DNA from: Streptomyces sp. Isolate_45
Lineage (GTDB): Bacteria; Actinomycetota; Actinomycetes; Streptomycetales; Streptomycetaceae
Assembly: GCF_024721315.2 (NCBI RefSeq)
Contig: NZ_JANFAK020000071.1
Location: 1-41,712 of the forward strand
Direction of reading: 5' to 3'
Length of the DNA: 41,712 bases
Of this stretch, positions 17,306-26,111 are shown one piece after another. The position numbers and the translations under genes are program-made. Positions within the stretch are counted from its first letter, which is position 1, and every line of letters starts with the position of its first letter. The notes under the pieces are model-generated. The model was not told the DNA's origin and searched no databases. It worked only from the letters and a program-made list of their open reading frames with translations.

Positions 17306-17751
17306 CCCCGAAGTCGCCGGGAGCCGTCGAGTCCAGCCGAGGGCCGAGCGCCGACGCCGGGCAGGGCCTCCGGACCGCTGTCCCGCTCCACCGACCCGAC
17401 GAGATCGGCGACGGAGACCTCCCGCAGCGACGCCCGCCGGGCCTCGTCCGCGGTGGCCATCGCGCGGGCGATGGGGCACGGCTTCGCGCAGTCCTCGGGC
17501 GGCGTGCCGAACGGACCCCGTTGGTGGATCTCGGTGCACACGAACGCCGGGCCCGCCCCGTCGACCGGCCGCACCACGTCGAGGACGGTGATTTCCGAAG
17601 CCGCTCTGGTCAGGACGTATCCGCCGGTCTTGCCCTGGACGGACTCACCAGGTCGGCCCGGGACAGGGGCTGCGTCTGCTTGGCCAGGTAGCTGGGGAGA
17701 CGTCGTGCGACAGGGCGAGGCGGGCGGCCGGTACCGGTACCGGTACCGGTA
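17306..17751 (-). pseudogene. Rrf2-family regulator, 5'-truncated and frameshifted
   Basis: Read on the minus strand, fragments in three frames join into an Rrf2 protein: VPAARLALSHDVSP, then SYLAKQTQPLSRADLV, then SVQGKTGGYVLTRAASEITV and a long C-terminal part (VVRPVDGAGPAFVCTEIHQR, PCPIARAMATADEARRASL). Two single-base losses break it, near 17693 (between DVSP and SYLAK) and near 17645 (after LV). The first about 25 residues, including the start of the DNA-binding domain, are missing; the sequence ends at four CCGGTA repeats. No native stop is seen near 17320. The Cys residues kept (FVCTEIHQRGP...DCAKPCP) recall the redox or Fe-S cysteines of this family. It is clearly non-functional. Confidence 0.8.
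17728..17751. repeat. Four tandem CCGGTA hexamers at a deletion junction
   Basis: Four perfect 6-bp units, plus one further C, lie exactly where the truncated Rrf2 gene (minus) meets the truncated oxidoreductase (plus). On the minus strand they read as VPVPVP in frame with the Rrf2 remnant. Confidence 0.9.
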
Positions 17752-18055
17752 CGAACGGAGCGTGCGCCTGCCCGCCACCCCGGTCCGGCCCATCGCGACG
17801 GCCGACGTGGTCACGGCCCTCGCCGACGTCACCACCGCCCCGCCCCTGAACGGCACGCTCGACGTCGCCGGCCCGGACGTCTTCCCCCTCGACGAACTCG
17901 GCCGCCTGACGCTCGCGCTCCGACGGGACGACCGTACGGTCGTCACCGACGAGCGGGACGGCATGTTCGCCGTCGTCGAGGGTGACGTCCTCACGGCCGG
18001 CCCCGGCGCCCGCCCGGCCCCGACCCACTACGAGGAGTGGCCGCGCTCCCGGTGA
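17752..18055 (+). pseudogene. C-terminal fragment of an NmrA-like NAD(P)-binding oxidoreductase
   Basis: About 100 codons ending at the TGA 18053-18055. The peptide VRLPATPVRPIATADVVTAL ... GTLDVAGPDVFPLDELGRL ... THYEEW matches the C-terminal third of NmrA/YesF-type NAD(P)H-binding oxidoreductases, which are often divergent from Rrf2 regulators in streptomycetes. The Rossmann half (about 190 residues) and the start are absent. Codon quality is still good, so the truncation may be recent. Confidence 0.75.
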
Positions 18056-18118
18056 GTGGCCCGGGGGGCCAGGTGTGCGGCGACGGGGCCGCGGGGCGCC
18101 GGATCCGAACCGTGCGCG

Positions 18119-19942
18119 TCAGCCCAGGGGCAGTTCCAGGTGGGCGGGGTTGCCTCCGGCGGAGGTGATCGTGGTGGCGCTTTCGTCGACGCCGGCGTCG
18201 GAGTAGAGCGGGTCCTTGCTGGTGAGGACGAGCATGAGACGGTGGTCCGCCGCCAGGTCGTACCCGGCGGCCTGGAGCCGCCAGGAGACGTCCCGGTCCT
18301 GGTCGGGAGTCAGTTCCGGCAGGGTGAGGGGTTCGTGCGTGATGATGCGCGCGGTGTCGTCGGGGGCGAGGTCGAAGAGAAGGGCGACCAAGGTCGCGGA
18401 GGCGGCCGAGCTGCGGACCGTCAGGGCGAGTTCGGGAACGCCGCGGATCCGACGCGAGGACTCCAGCGGCGCGCTGGTCCAGACGGCGAGGTGCCGGCGG
18501 TCGAACTTGCCGGTCGGGTAGGTCTTCGGACTGCCCTTCCACTCGGCCTGCCCCGTGGTGATGGGGTCGTCGACCGCGGTGGCCTCGGTGAGGTGCCCTG
18601 CGGTGAACTCCCGCTGCCACCCGCTCTCCGGCTCCGCGCCGAGTCCGCCGTCGCGGCTGCCCGGGGCGGCGGCGGTCAGGTACCAGCGCTCGGTGGAGGT
18701 GGTCACCTCGGCCCAGGACGGCCTCGTCTCGCGGACGGCGGGCTCGGTGATCACCTCCTTCCCGGTCTCCGGATCGGTCCGGGTCAGGTAGGTGAACATG
18801 ATCTGGGTGCTGACCGCCGGCCAGTCGGGTACGCCGTTGTCGGCGCCGAGCAGGTGGTGGTCGAGCCAGGCGAACGCCTCCTCGACGGGCGCGTTCGGCC
18901 CGCTGAACGGAATGGTCAGACCGGCACCCTCGGGGGCGGCGTGGTCGCCGATCCACATGTTCAGCCGCTTGGGCACGGTCAGGCGGTCGAAGTGCTCGAC
19001 GACCTGGTTGGCGGGGAAGAGCGTCTCGTGCCAGGTGTTGGAGAAGAACGTGGGGACGCCCCGCGTGTTGGTCGCGTCCAGGTAGGACGACGGCGCCCGC
19101 ACCGTGCCCCAGGCGGCCACCTCCTCAAGGTTGCGCCCGGCGTCGAAGTCCGCCAACAGCTGCCGCGTCGCCGCGTCGAACTTCCGCTCGACCGGGCCGC
19201 CGGTGAAGCCGGTCAGGGCCTTCACCGCGGCCAGGTGGCGGGTGTCGTTCTGGTACAGGCTGGTCGCGAGGTTGCCCCAGGTGCTGAGGGCCACGACCGC
19301 GCTGACGCGTCGGGCCGGGTCGTTCGCCGCGACGAGCTGACTGATGCCGGAGCCGTACGACTCGCCGAGGAACGCGATCGAGCTCGGTTCGAAGTACTGC
19401 TGGGCGTAGTCGATGACGGTGGAGCCGTCCGCCCAGTCCGCGGGGCCGGCCACGTCGATCGTGCCCTCGGACGTGAACGGACCGTCCACGTAGCCGCCGC
19501 CGGGGAGGCCCACCGTCGTGCCGATGCCGCGCGGGGTGTACGCGAGCACGTGGTAGCCGCGGAGGGCCAGTTGAAGGTGGGCGTACTCGAACAGGGCCCA
19601 ACCCAAAGGGGTCCAGCCCGCGGGCACGATCACCACGGGTCGCGGTTCGGCGGTGTTCAGCTTGATCGTGTGGGCCGACAGGCGCACGCCGTCCAGGGCG
19701 GAGGTGATCCGGGGGAATCCGATGGTCGCCCTCTGTCGCACCCGCTCGGTCAGTTGCCGCAGATCGGGCGGCAACAGGGGCGTCTCCGCCGAGCCGCCCA
19801 GTGCGGCGACCAGGGCTTCGGCCAGGTTGGCGGCGGTCGGATCGAGCGCGGTGGGGCCGGCGTAGACGCCGTCCCGGGCGATTCGGTTCAACTGTGCCGT
19901 GGTGACCGCGCTGATCGCGCCGTCCTCCTGCGGATGGCTCAT
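18119..19942 (-). CDS. CocE/NonD-family alpha/beta hydrolase (X-Pro dipeptidyl-peptidase-like)
   Basis: 607 residues. An alpha/beta-hydrolase core (about 85-400) has the nucleophile elbow GESYGSG with S195; VPAGWTPLGW precedes it and GDHAAP (about 325-330) may carry the acid or His. The C-terminal jelly-roll (about 430-607; WYLTAAA ... PLTLPELTPDQDRDVSWRLQ) is the domain of X-Pro dipeptidyl peptidases and cocaine esterase. The ATG at 19942 has GAGGAGAGG just upstream on its strand. There is no signal peptide, so it is probably cytoplasmic. Likely reaction: hydrolysis of an ester, amide or acyl-amino substrate; the specific one is not predictable. It stands alone, facing the Rrf2/oxidoreductase remnants. 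Confidence 0.87.
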   Translation of the reverse strand: MSHPQEDGAISAVTTAQLNRIARDGVYAGPTALDPTAANLAEALVAALGGSAETPLLPPDLRQLTERVRQRATIGFPRITSALDGVRLSAHTIKLNTAEPRPVVIVPAGWTPLGWALFEYAHLQLALRGYHVLAYTPRGIGTTVGLPGGGYVDGPFTSEGTIDVAGPADWADGSTVIDYAQQYFEPSSIAFLGESYGSGISQLVAANDPARRVSAVVALSTWGNLATSLYQNDTRHLAAVKALTGFTGGPVERKFDAATRQLLADFDAGRNLEEVAAWGTVRAPSSYLDATNTRGVPTFFSNTWHETLFPANQVVEHFDRLTVPKRLNMWIGDHAAPEGAGLTIPFSGPNAPVEEAFAWLDHHLLGADNGVPDWPAVSTQIMFTYLTRTDPETGKEVITEPAVRETRPSWAEVTTSTERWYLTAAAPGSRDGGLGAEPESGWQREFTAGHLTEATAVDDPITTGQAEWKGSPKTYPTGKFDRRHLAVWTSAPLESSRRIRGVPELALTVRSSAASATLVALLFDLAPDDTARIITHEPLTLPELTPDQDRDVSWRLQAAGYDLAADHRLMLVLTSKDPLYSDAGVDESATTITSAGGNPAHLELPLG

Positions 19943-20421
19943 GAACTGTCCTCTCCTCGTGCCGGGCCGGTGGTGTGATGGTCCGCATCGTTCCAGCTCA
20001 GGATGGTGCCGAGGCAGCAACTAACAGGACATACGCGATGGTTCGGGAATCAACGGCATGCCGCCCTATCAGGTGGTTTGGATGTACCTCGGCATCGTTT
20101 CTCTCAGGAAGCGGTCATTTCCGTGAACCTGTCGAGCCGGGATGGTCGAGAACGCTCGAAACCGACCGGCTTGGAATCGCCGGTGCCCCCAAGCGGACAG
20201 CGCCGGTGGTCGGCCTCTCGGCCCCACCCCCGCCCCGACCCGCCCCGCCCGGACCCGCCCCGACCCGGAACGACATCGAGCCGGTGGTCCTCCCCCTCTC
20301 GGAGACGGGAACGCTCACGCCGATCGCCGCGCCCCTCCAGCCCGTTGACAGCGCGACCGACGGCTCGGGATCATCAGGGAGAGCGCTCTCCCATCGGCAA
20401 CAGGCGTGAAGAGGTCGGTAC
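19943..20421. other. Intergenic region with the beta-glucosidase promoter
   Basis: 479 bp between the divergent CocE-like hydrolase and the GH3 gene. The left half (about 19980-20140) is less GC-rich than its surroundings and contains only a short 22-codon frame (20058) that I do not trust. The right end holds a -35 TTGACA (20345-20350), a -10-like GATCAT (20369-20374; 18-bp spacer) and the LacI operator. Confidence 0.6.
20377..20392. promoter_or_regulatory. LacI-family operator (16-bp perfect palindrome)
   Basis: GGGAGAGCGCTCTCCC is a perfect palindrome with the central CG of LacI-family sites, close to the CebR-type TGGGAGCGCTCCCA. It lies 2 bp behind the -10 box and 29 bp before the GH3 ATG, where a repressor blocks initiation. 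A near-identical copy occurs at 34754-34769. Confidence 0.85.
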
Positions 20422-22944
20422 ATGCGCGGCAGCGACGCGGAACGACTCGTCGACGGACTGGACCTGCGGCAGCGGGTCCGGCTCCTCACCGGCGCCGACA
20501 CCTGGCACACCCCGCCCGAACCGGCCGTCGGCCTCGGGACGATCGTGTTCTCCGACGGCCCGGCCGGGGTGCGCGGACCGGGCTGGGACGAGAGGCTCCC
20601 CTCGGCCCTGCTGCCCTGCGCGAGCGCGCTCGGCGCGCTGTGGGACGAGGAGCGCGTCCGCGGTCTCGGCCGGCTCCTGGGGGACGAGGCCCGCCACAAG
20701 GGGGTCCACGTCCTCCTCGCGCCCAATCTGAACCTGCACCGGAGCCCCCTCGCCGGGCGGCACTTCGAGTGCTTCTCCGAGGATCCGCTGCTCACCGGCC
20801 GGACCGGGGCCGCCCTGATCTCCGGCATCCAATCCCGGGGCGTCGCGGCAGCCGCGAAGCACTACGTCGCCAACGACTCCGAGACGGAGCGGCTGACCCT
20901 CGACGCCCGGCTCGGCGAACGGGTCCTGCGCGAGCTGTACCTCCCGCCTTTCGAGGCCGCCGTGCGGGCCGGGGTCTGGCTGGTGATGTCCGCGTACAAC
21001 AAGGTCAACGGGACGACCATGAGCGAGAGTTCACTCCTCGCCGAGCCGCTCAAGGGGGAGTGGGGTTTCGACGGTGTCGTCGTCTCCGACTGGGGCGCCG
21101 TCCGCTCCACCGTGTCCGCGGCGGCGTCCGCGCAGGACCTGGCGATGCCCGGCCCCGCCGGCCCGTGGGGGGAGGCCCTGGCGGTCGCCGTCGAGGCCGG
21201 CCTGGTACCGGCCGAAGCCGTCGCGGACAAGGCACGCCGCCTGCTGCGGCTGGCCGCCCGCGTCGGAGCCCTGACGGGCGGAGGGCGGGAGGACGGCGGG
21301 GGAGCGGTGACGGGAGTGGGGAGGGGAGCGGTTACGGGGGCGGTGCCGGGGGCGGTGACGGGAGCGCAGGCCGGCCCCGGCCTCGACCCCGTCGACCCCG
21401 ACCTGGGCCCGCGGCGTCGCCTGTTGCGCGAGAGTGCCGCCGCGAGCTTCGTACTGCTGGAGAACCGGGCCGGTGGACTCCCGCTCGATGCGCCCGCGCT
21501 CGGCAGCCTCGCCGTGATCGGGGTGCACGCCGTCGAGCCCCGGGTGCAGGGCGGCGGGAGTTCCGAGGTCTTCCCCGTCGGAGTGGTGACGCCCCTGGCC
21601 GGGCTGCGGGCGGCCCTGCCCGACCGGGTACGGGTGGTGTACGAGCCGGGCCCGCGGCCCGCCGGAGCCGCCGAGCCCGCGCCGATGGGAGCCCGGTACG
21701 CCCGCGACCCGGACACCGGCCTGCCCGGCGTGCGGCTGCGGGTGCTCGATGCCGCCGGGGCGGTCCTCCGCTCGCAGGCGCAGCCCTCCGGCCGCGTCCT
21801 GGAGCCCGGGTTGCCCCCCGGCGCGGCCACCGTCGAATTGGAGGCGGTGCTCCACCCCGATGTGACCGGCCCCTGGACGCTGGGGCTCGGCGGTTTCGGG
21901 GAGATGACCCTCCATGTGGACGAAGTCACCCTGTTGGAAGGGGAGTTCCCGCCCGAGACCGACGACCCCGCCGTCGTGCACGTCCGCCCGCCCCAGCACA
22001 CCGCCCGGATCGACCTCGAAGCCGGCCGGCCGGTCCGGGTCGTCGCCCGTCGCGCACTGGCCTCCGGGACCGGCCGGGCCACCGTGCTGACCGCCGCGCC
22101 ACCTGACCCCGAGCCGGGGCGGGCGCGGGCCGACGCGCTGGCCGCCGCGGGCGCGGCCGACGCCGTCGTGGTGTGCGTCGGCAGCGTCGAGGGCGGCGAA
22201 TCGGAGGGGCGCGACCGTGACACCCTCGAACTGGACTCCTCTCAGGGGCGGTTCATCAGGGAGATCGCCCGCGCGAACCCTCGTACGATCGTCGTCGTCA
22301 ACTGCGGAGGGCCGGTCGTGCTCCCGTGGCGGAAGGACCCCGCCGCCGTTCTGCTCACCTGGTTCCCCGGTCAGGAGGGCGGCGCCGCCCTCGCCGACGT
22401 CCTCCTCGGTCGCGCCGAGCCGGGCGGCAGGCTCCCCACCAGTTGGCCCGACGCCCTCGCCGACGCCCCCGTCCGCACCACCCGGCCCACCCGCGGGGTC
22501 CTCCCGTACGAGGAGGGCCTGCACATCGGCTACCGCGGCTGGCTGCGCTCCGGCCGGGAGCCCGCGTACTGGTTCGGCCACGGACTGGGCTACACCACCT
22601 GGGCGTTCGAGCGGATCGGCATGCCCGTCCCGCTCCCCGGGGGCGGGTACGAGGTCCCGGTCGAGGTGCGCAACACCGGGAGCCGGCCGGGTCGTGAGGT
22701 CGTCCAGGTCCACCTCGCCCGGCCCGGATCCACGGTCGAGCGCCCCGTGCGCTGGCTCGCGGGTTGGGCGGCCGTACGGGCGGAGCCGGGGGACCGGGCC
22801 ACGGCCCGGGTACGGATCCCCGTACGCGCCCTCCAGCACTGGTCGCCGCCGGCCGGTGGCTGGGTCACCGAGCCGGGCCGGTTCACCCTCCTGGCCGGCC
22901 GCAGCGCCGGGAACCTCCCGCTGCGGGCGGCGCTCGACGCCTGA
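20422..22944 (+). CDS. Beta-glucosidase, glycoside hydrolase family 3
   Basis: 840 residues, no signal peptide, so intracellular. The GH3 N-terminal barrel (about 30-280) has KHYVANDSE (146-154, substrate-binding Lys-His) and the nucleophile D223 in VVSDWGAV. An insert rich in Gly, Ala, Val and Thr (about 285-320) joins it to the C-terminal GH3 domain, which is interrupted by a PA14-like beta-barrel (about 410-515). The domain resumes with VVCVGSVEGGESEGRDR (about 575-590) and ends in a fibronectin-III-like domain (about 740-840). The order barrel, GH3_C with PA14 insert, Fn3 is that of beta-glucosidases acting on oligosaccharides. The LacI operator and a downstream LacI gene, 23 bp after the stop, indicate inducible, autoregulated expression. 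The sugar could be a beta-1,3- or 1,4-gluco-oligosaccharide. Confidence 0.92.
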   Translation: MRGSDAERLVDGLDLRQRVRLLTGADTWHTPPEPAVGLGTIVFSDGPAGVRGPGWDERLPSALLPCASALGALWDEERVRGLGRLLGDEARHKGVHVLLAPNLNLHRSPLAGRHFECFSEDPLLTGRTGAALISGIQSRGVAAAAKHYVANDSETERLTLDARLGERVLRELYLPPFEAAVRAGVWLVMSAYNKVNGTTMSESSLLAEPLKGEWGFDGVVVSDWGAVRSTVSAAASAQDLAMPGPAGPWGEALAVAVEAGLVPAEAVADKARRLLRLAARVGALTGGGREDGGGAVTGVGRGAVTGAVPGAVTGAQAGPGLDPVDPDLGPRRRLLRESAAASFVLLENRAGGLPLDAPALGSLAVIGVHAVEPRVQGGGSSEVFPVGVVTPLAGLRAALPDRVRVVYEPGPRPAGAAEPAPMGARYARDPDTGLPGVRLRVLDAAGAVLRSQAQPSGRVLEPGLPPGAATVELEAVLHPDVTGPWTLGLGGFGEMTLHVDEVTLLEGEFPPETDDPAVVHVRPPQHTARIDLEAGRPVRVVARRALASGTGRATVLTAAPPDPEPGRARADALAAAGAADAVVVCVGSVEGGESEGRDRDTLELDSSQGRFIREIARANPRTIVVVNCGGPVVLPWRKDPAAVLLTWFPGQEGGAALADVLLGRAEPGGRLPTSWPDALADAPVRTTRPTRGVLPYEEGLHIGYRGWLRSGREPAYWFGHGLGYTTWAFERIGMPVPLPGGGYEVPVEVRNTGSRPGREVVQVHLARPGSTVERPVRWLAGWAAVRAEPGDRATARVRIPVRALQHWSPPAGGWVTEPGRFTLLAGRSAGNLPLRAALDA

Positions 22945-22967
22945 CCCCCGGCGGCTACAGTGCGGCC

Positions 22968-24041
22968 ATGGACACAGGGGGTCGCAGGGGAGCGGGGACC
23001 GGGACGGCCCCGACACTGGAGGACGTCGCCCGCGCGGCGGGCGTGTCCCGGGCGACGGTGTCCCGCGTGGTGAACGGCGTCCGGAACGTCGACCCGGGCA
23101 TCCAGGAGGCGGTGCGGCGGGCCGTCGCCGAGACCGGGTACGTTCCGAACCGCGCGGCCCGCTCGCTCGTCACGCGACGCTCGGGCGCCATCGCGCTGGT
23201 GGTCTCCGGGGCGGGCACGGACGCCGCCACGGATGCCGACGTGGACGCGGACGGCGCTCCCGGCGTCCTCCAGGACCCGTTCTTCGGGCGGGTGGTCGGC
23301 GCGGTGGTGCGCGCGCTGCGGCCGCACGGGGTGTACCCGGTGTTGATGTTCGCCGACTCGGCACGGGACCGCGCGCAGGTGGTGTCGTACCTGGGGGAGG
23401 GCGGGGCCGACGGCGCGCTGCTCGTCACCACGAGCGGCGACGACCCGCTCCCCGGCATGCTCGCGGCGGCCGGGTTGCCCGCCGTCCTGTTCGCCCGCCC
23501 GCCGGCGGCCGCGCCGACCCTGGACCGGGTGGACCTGCGGCACCGCGACGGCGGGGCGCTCGCGGCCCGGCACCTCCTGGAGCGGGGCCGCCGCCGCCTC
23601 GTGGCGATCGGGGGGCCCCGGGCCGTGACGGCGAGCCGGGAACGGATCGCCGGGTTCGAGGAGGCGGCCGGCAGCGACCTGGGGGCGGTCACGGAGGCCG
23701 ACTTCACGGTTGACGGGGGCGAGCGGGCGATGCGCCGGCTGCTGGCCGGCCGGCCGGACCTGGACGGGGTGTTCGCGGCGAACGACCTCATGGCCCAGGG
23801 GGCCTGCCTGGTGTTGCGGGAGCACGGCCGTCGGGTCCCGGAGGACGTGTCCGTGGTCGGCTTCGACGATTCGAGAGCGGCGACGGCGGGCCGCCCGCGG
23901 CTGACGACGGTGCGCCAGCCGGTGGAGGACATGGCGGCGGAGATGGTCCGCCTGCTCCTGGACCGCCTCACGGGCGACGGCCCGCCGGAACCGACCGAGG
24001 TCCTCTTCAACCCGAGCCTGGTGATCCGCGAGTCCTCCTGA
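22968..24041 (+). CDS. LacI-family sugar-responsive repressor
   Basis: 357 residues from the ATG at 22968. The N-terminal helix-turn-helix and hinge (about 15-65) show LEDVARAAGVSRATVSRVVN and GYVPNRAARSL; the hinge helix suits a palindrome with central CG. The periplasmic-binding-like effector domain (about 72-350) contains DGVFAANDLMAQGA and DVSVVGFDDS, the usual sugar-pocket region. The frame is open further upstream inside the GH3 gene, but similarity begins here. It is the second gene of the GH3 operon and probably represses it through 20377-20392; 34754-34769 is a likely second target. Confidence 0.92.
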   Translation: MDTGGRRGAGTGTAPTLEDVARAAGVSRATVSRVVNGVRNVDPGIQEAVRRAVAETGYVPNRAARSLVTRRSGAIALVVSGAGTDAATDADVDADGAPGVLQDPFFGRVVGAVVRALRPHGVYPVLMFADSARDRAQVVSYLGEGGADGALLVTTSGDDPLPGMLAAAGLPAVLFARPPAAAPTLDRVDLRHRDGGALAARHLLERGRRRLVAIGGPRAVTASRERIAGFEEAAGSDLGAVTEADFTVDGGERAMRRLLAGRPDLDGVFAANDLMAQGACLVLREHGRRVPEDVSVVGFDDSRAATAGRPRLTTVRQPVEDMAAEMVRLLLDRLTGDGPPEPTEVLFNPSLVIRESS

Positions 24042-24478
24042 CCCGCGCGACGCCACGACCCGGCGCGGCGATCCGGCGCGGCGATCCGGCGCGACGATCC
24101 CGGCACGTCGTCCGGCGCCGCGACAGGCCGTTACGACCCTCGCGGACCCGCCCCCCCTCCTCTGCCCGCCCCGCAGCCGGGCTCGTGCGGATGCCCTCGG
24201 GCGTGCGCGGCTCCGGACGGCCCTCGGCGCCGGCCCGTACGGGCCCGTCGGCGGGCTGCCGGCTCGTGCGAGCGGGGCCGCGGCGTGGTGTCCGAGCGGT
24301 ACCTGCCCGCCGGTACGTGCCGGCGGCGTTGCCGGTTCCGGTGGGGTGCCCGGCGCGGTCGGTGGCGGTGTGTGCGGGGGTGTCGGTGGACTGCCGGGCC
24401 CGTGCGGGCGGAGCCGCTACGGGCTCGCCACGTCCCGGGCTCGCCCGCCGCGCCGTCCTGCCGGGTGCGCGTCCGGCC
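24042..24478. other. Gene-free gap with 13-bp tandem repeats
   Basis: 437 bp between the convergent LacI and ROK genes. Three 13-bp units (CGGCGCGGCGATC at 24061 and 24074, one variant at 24087-24099) follow the LacI stop. I see no convincing gene, promoter or T-tailed hairpin in the remainder. Confidence 0.6.
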
Positions 24479-25918
24479 TCAGCCCCGGCCCTGGTTCGCT
24501 CCGCCGCGGACTTCCATGGCGGTTTGCCAGCCCGGCTGTTCGGCGGGGGGTTCCGGCAGGGCGCGGCGGCCGCCCGCCGCGAAGAACGCCGACAGGGGGA
24601 GCGTCGCCGCGCCCACCGTGACGGCGTCGGGTCCCAGGGAGCCGAGGTCGATGGAGACCCGGGCCGCCGGGTGTCGCAGCGAGTAGCGCGTGGCGTGCTC
24701 CCGGACGGCCGGAAGGATGTGCGGGCCCAGCAACAGGCCGGCCCAACCGCCGATCAGGATCCGCTCCGGCCGGAACAGGTTGATCACGTCCGACAGTCCG
24801 GCGCCGAGGTACTCCGCCGTCTCCTCCAGCACCGCCAGGGCGAGTGCGTCCCCCGCGCCCGCCGCGTCGAGCAGCGCCGACAGCGCCTCCTCCTCGTCGG
24901 GCTCGACGCCCCCGTCGGCCTCGACCGTCCGCCCGCCGCCGCTGCCGAACCCGCCCGCGCCGCCGACCCCGTACGCCGCGTCGCCCCCGCCGCCGACCCC
25001 GTTCGCCGTGACCGTCCCGCCCTCCCCACCGCCACCGCCGCCCGCGCCGTCCCCCGGACCCGGTCCGCCGCCCCGTTCCGCCCAGCGGGCGAGGACCGAC
25101 TCCGCCCCGGCGTACGCCTCCAGGCAGCCCCGCGCCCCGCACCGGCAGCGCCGGCCGCCCACCGACACCGTCAGGTGTCCCCATTCCAGGGCGGTGCCCG
25201 AACCGTCGGTGATCAGGCTCGCGCCGACGCCCGACCCGAAGAGGACCACCACGGCCTCCCGCGCGCCCCGACCCGCCCCGAACCACATCTCGGCCTGGCC
25301 GAGGGTCCGTGCGCCGTTGTCGATGAGGTACGGGACCTCGTCCGGGACGGCCTTCGTCGCACGCAGCAGAGCCTCCAGCGGTACCGCGTCCCAGCCGATG
25401 GTCTGCCCGTGCACGACCGTCCCGCCCGGTGCCTCGCGGTCGACGATCCCGGGGACACCGACACCGACACCCAGCAGCCGCTCGGTACCGACCCCGGCGT
25501 CGGCGAGGACGGTGGCGATGCCCGTCCGTACGTGGTCCACGATCGGGCCGACGTCGTAGCATCCGCGCGGCAGCAACGGCAGCTCCGTGCGCGCCAGTTC
25601 GGTGAGGGTCAGGTCGAACAGCTCGACCCGGACCCGGGTTTCGCCGACGTCCACGCCGATCATGTGCGCGCTGCCGGGGGCCACCCGCAGCAGGGTGCGC
25701 GGCCGGCCGCCGTCGGAATCGACGATCCCGGCCTCCTCCAACAGTCCGTCGGCGACGAGCTCGCCGACGACGTTGCTGACCGATCCGGAACTCAGCCCCG
25801 TCGCGGGCCCCAGTTCCTGCCGGCTCATCGGCCCGCCGAAGTACAACCGCTGCAGTACGGCGCTGCGGTTGCCGCGCCGCAGGTCCCGCACCGTACGTCC
25901 GCTACGCCCCGTGGTCAT
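24479..25918 (-). CDS. ROK-family transcriptional regulator
   Basis: 479 residues. The N-terminal winged helix (about 8-75) has NRSAVLQRLYFGGPMSRQEL and GLSSGSVSNVVGELV. The ROK sugar-kinase-like domain has VGVDVGETRVRVELFD (phosphate loop 1), LLGVGVGVPGIVD, the ROK signature around ALEWGHLTVS and the zinc motif CRCGARGCLEAY. A glycine-rich insert of about 60 residues (about 283-343) splits the C-terminal half and looks like a slippage-expanded loop. With the DNA-binding domain it is a NagC/XylR-type regulator rather than a kinase. It is divergent from the sugar ABC operon and is its probable regulator. Confidence 0.92.
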   Translation of the reverse strand: MTTGRSGRTVRDLRRGNRSAVLQRLYFGGPMSRQELGPATGLSSGSVSNVVGELVADGLLEEAGIVDSDGGRPRTLLRVAPGSAHMIGVDVGETRVRVELFDLTLTELARTELPLLPRGCYDVGPIVDHVRTGIATVLADAGVGTERLLGVGVGVPGIVDREAPGGTVVHGQTIGWDAVPLEALLRATKAVPDEVPYLIDNGARTLGQAEMWFGAGRGAREAVVVLFGSGVGASLITDGSGTALEWGHLTVSVGGRRCRCGARGCLEAYAGAESVLARWAERGGGPGPGDGAGGGGGGEGGTVTANGVGGGGDAAYGVGGAGGFGSGGGRTVEADGGVEPDEEEALSALLDAAGAGDALALAVLEETAEYLGAGLSDVINLFRPERILIGGWAGLLLGPHILPAVREHATRYSLRHPAARVSIDLGSLGPDAVTVGAATLPLSAFFAAGGRRALPEPPAEQPGWQTAMEVRGGANQGRG

Positions 25919-25968
25919 CTGGCCCCTTCCGCCGTGACTTCGTTCGCAACATACCCCTGCGCGACCCC

Positions 25969-26013
25969 TTGACGCGACCCTTTCCCGAGGCTTAACTCAC
26001 GTCCTAAATTAAG
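25969..26013 (+). promoter_or_regulatory. Promoter and inverted repeat of the sugar ABC operon
   Basis: A -35-like TTGACG (25969-25974) and -10-like TTAACT (25992-25997) have a 17-bp spacer. CTTAA (25991-25995) and TTAAG (26009-26013) form an AT-rich inverted repeat with a 13-bp centre that overlaps the -10. It is the obvious candidate for ROK binding between the divergent genes. There is no CebR/LacI-like box here. Confidence 0.5.
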
Positions 26014-26111
26014 GCCTGGACGCATCAGGTGCTGCCGAGGTCCCGGGCCGACGACACCCGGGGCCCGCGCACCGGCCTTCCCACGACCCTGCCGAAAGGG
26101 GCCGATCCGCC

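Noticed and set aside
16276..17994. A 572-codon open frame on the minus strand
   Set aside because: It merges part of the Rrf2 remnant with antisense of the SDR at 16516 and the TetR gene; only the Rrf2 portion is meaningful and is reported as a pseudogene.
18056..19978. A 640-codon open frame on the plus strand
   Set aside because: Antisense shadow of the CocE-like hydrolase, which shows GESYG and a jelly-roll domain.
20058..20126. A 22-codon frame upstream of the GH3 gene
   Set aside because: No ribosome site, and it lies too far from the GH3 start to act as a leader peptide; probably chance.
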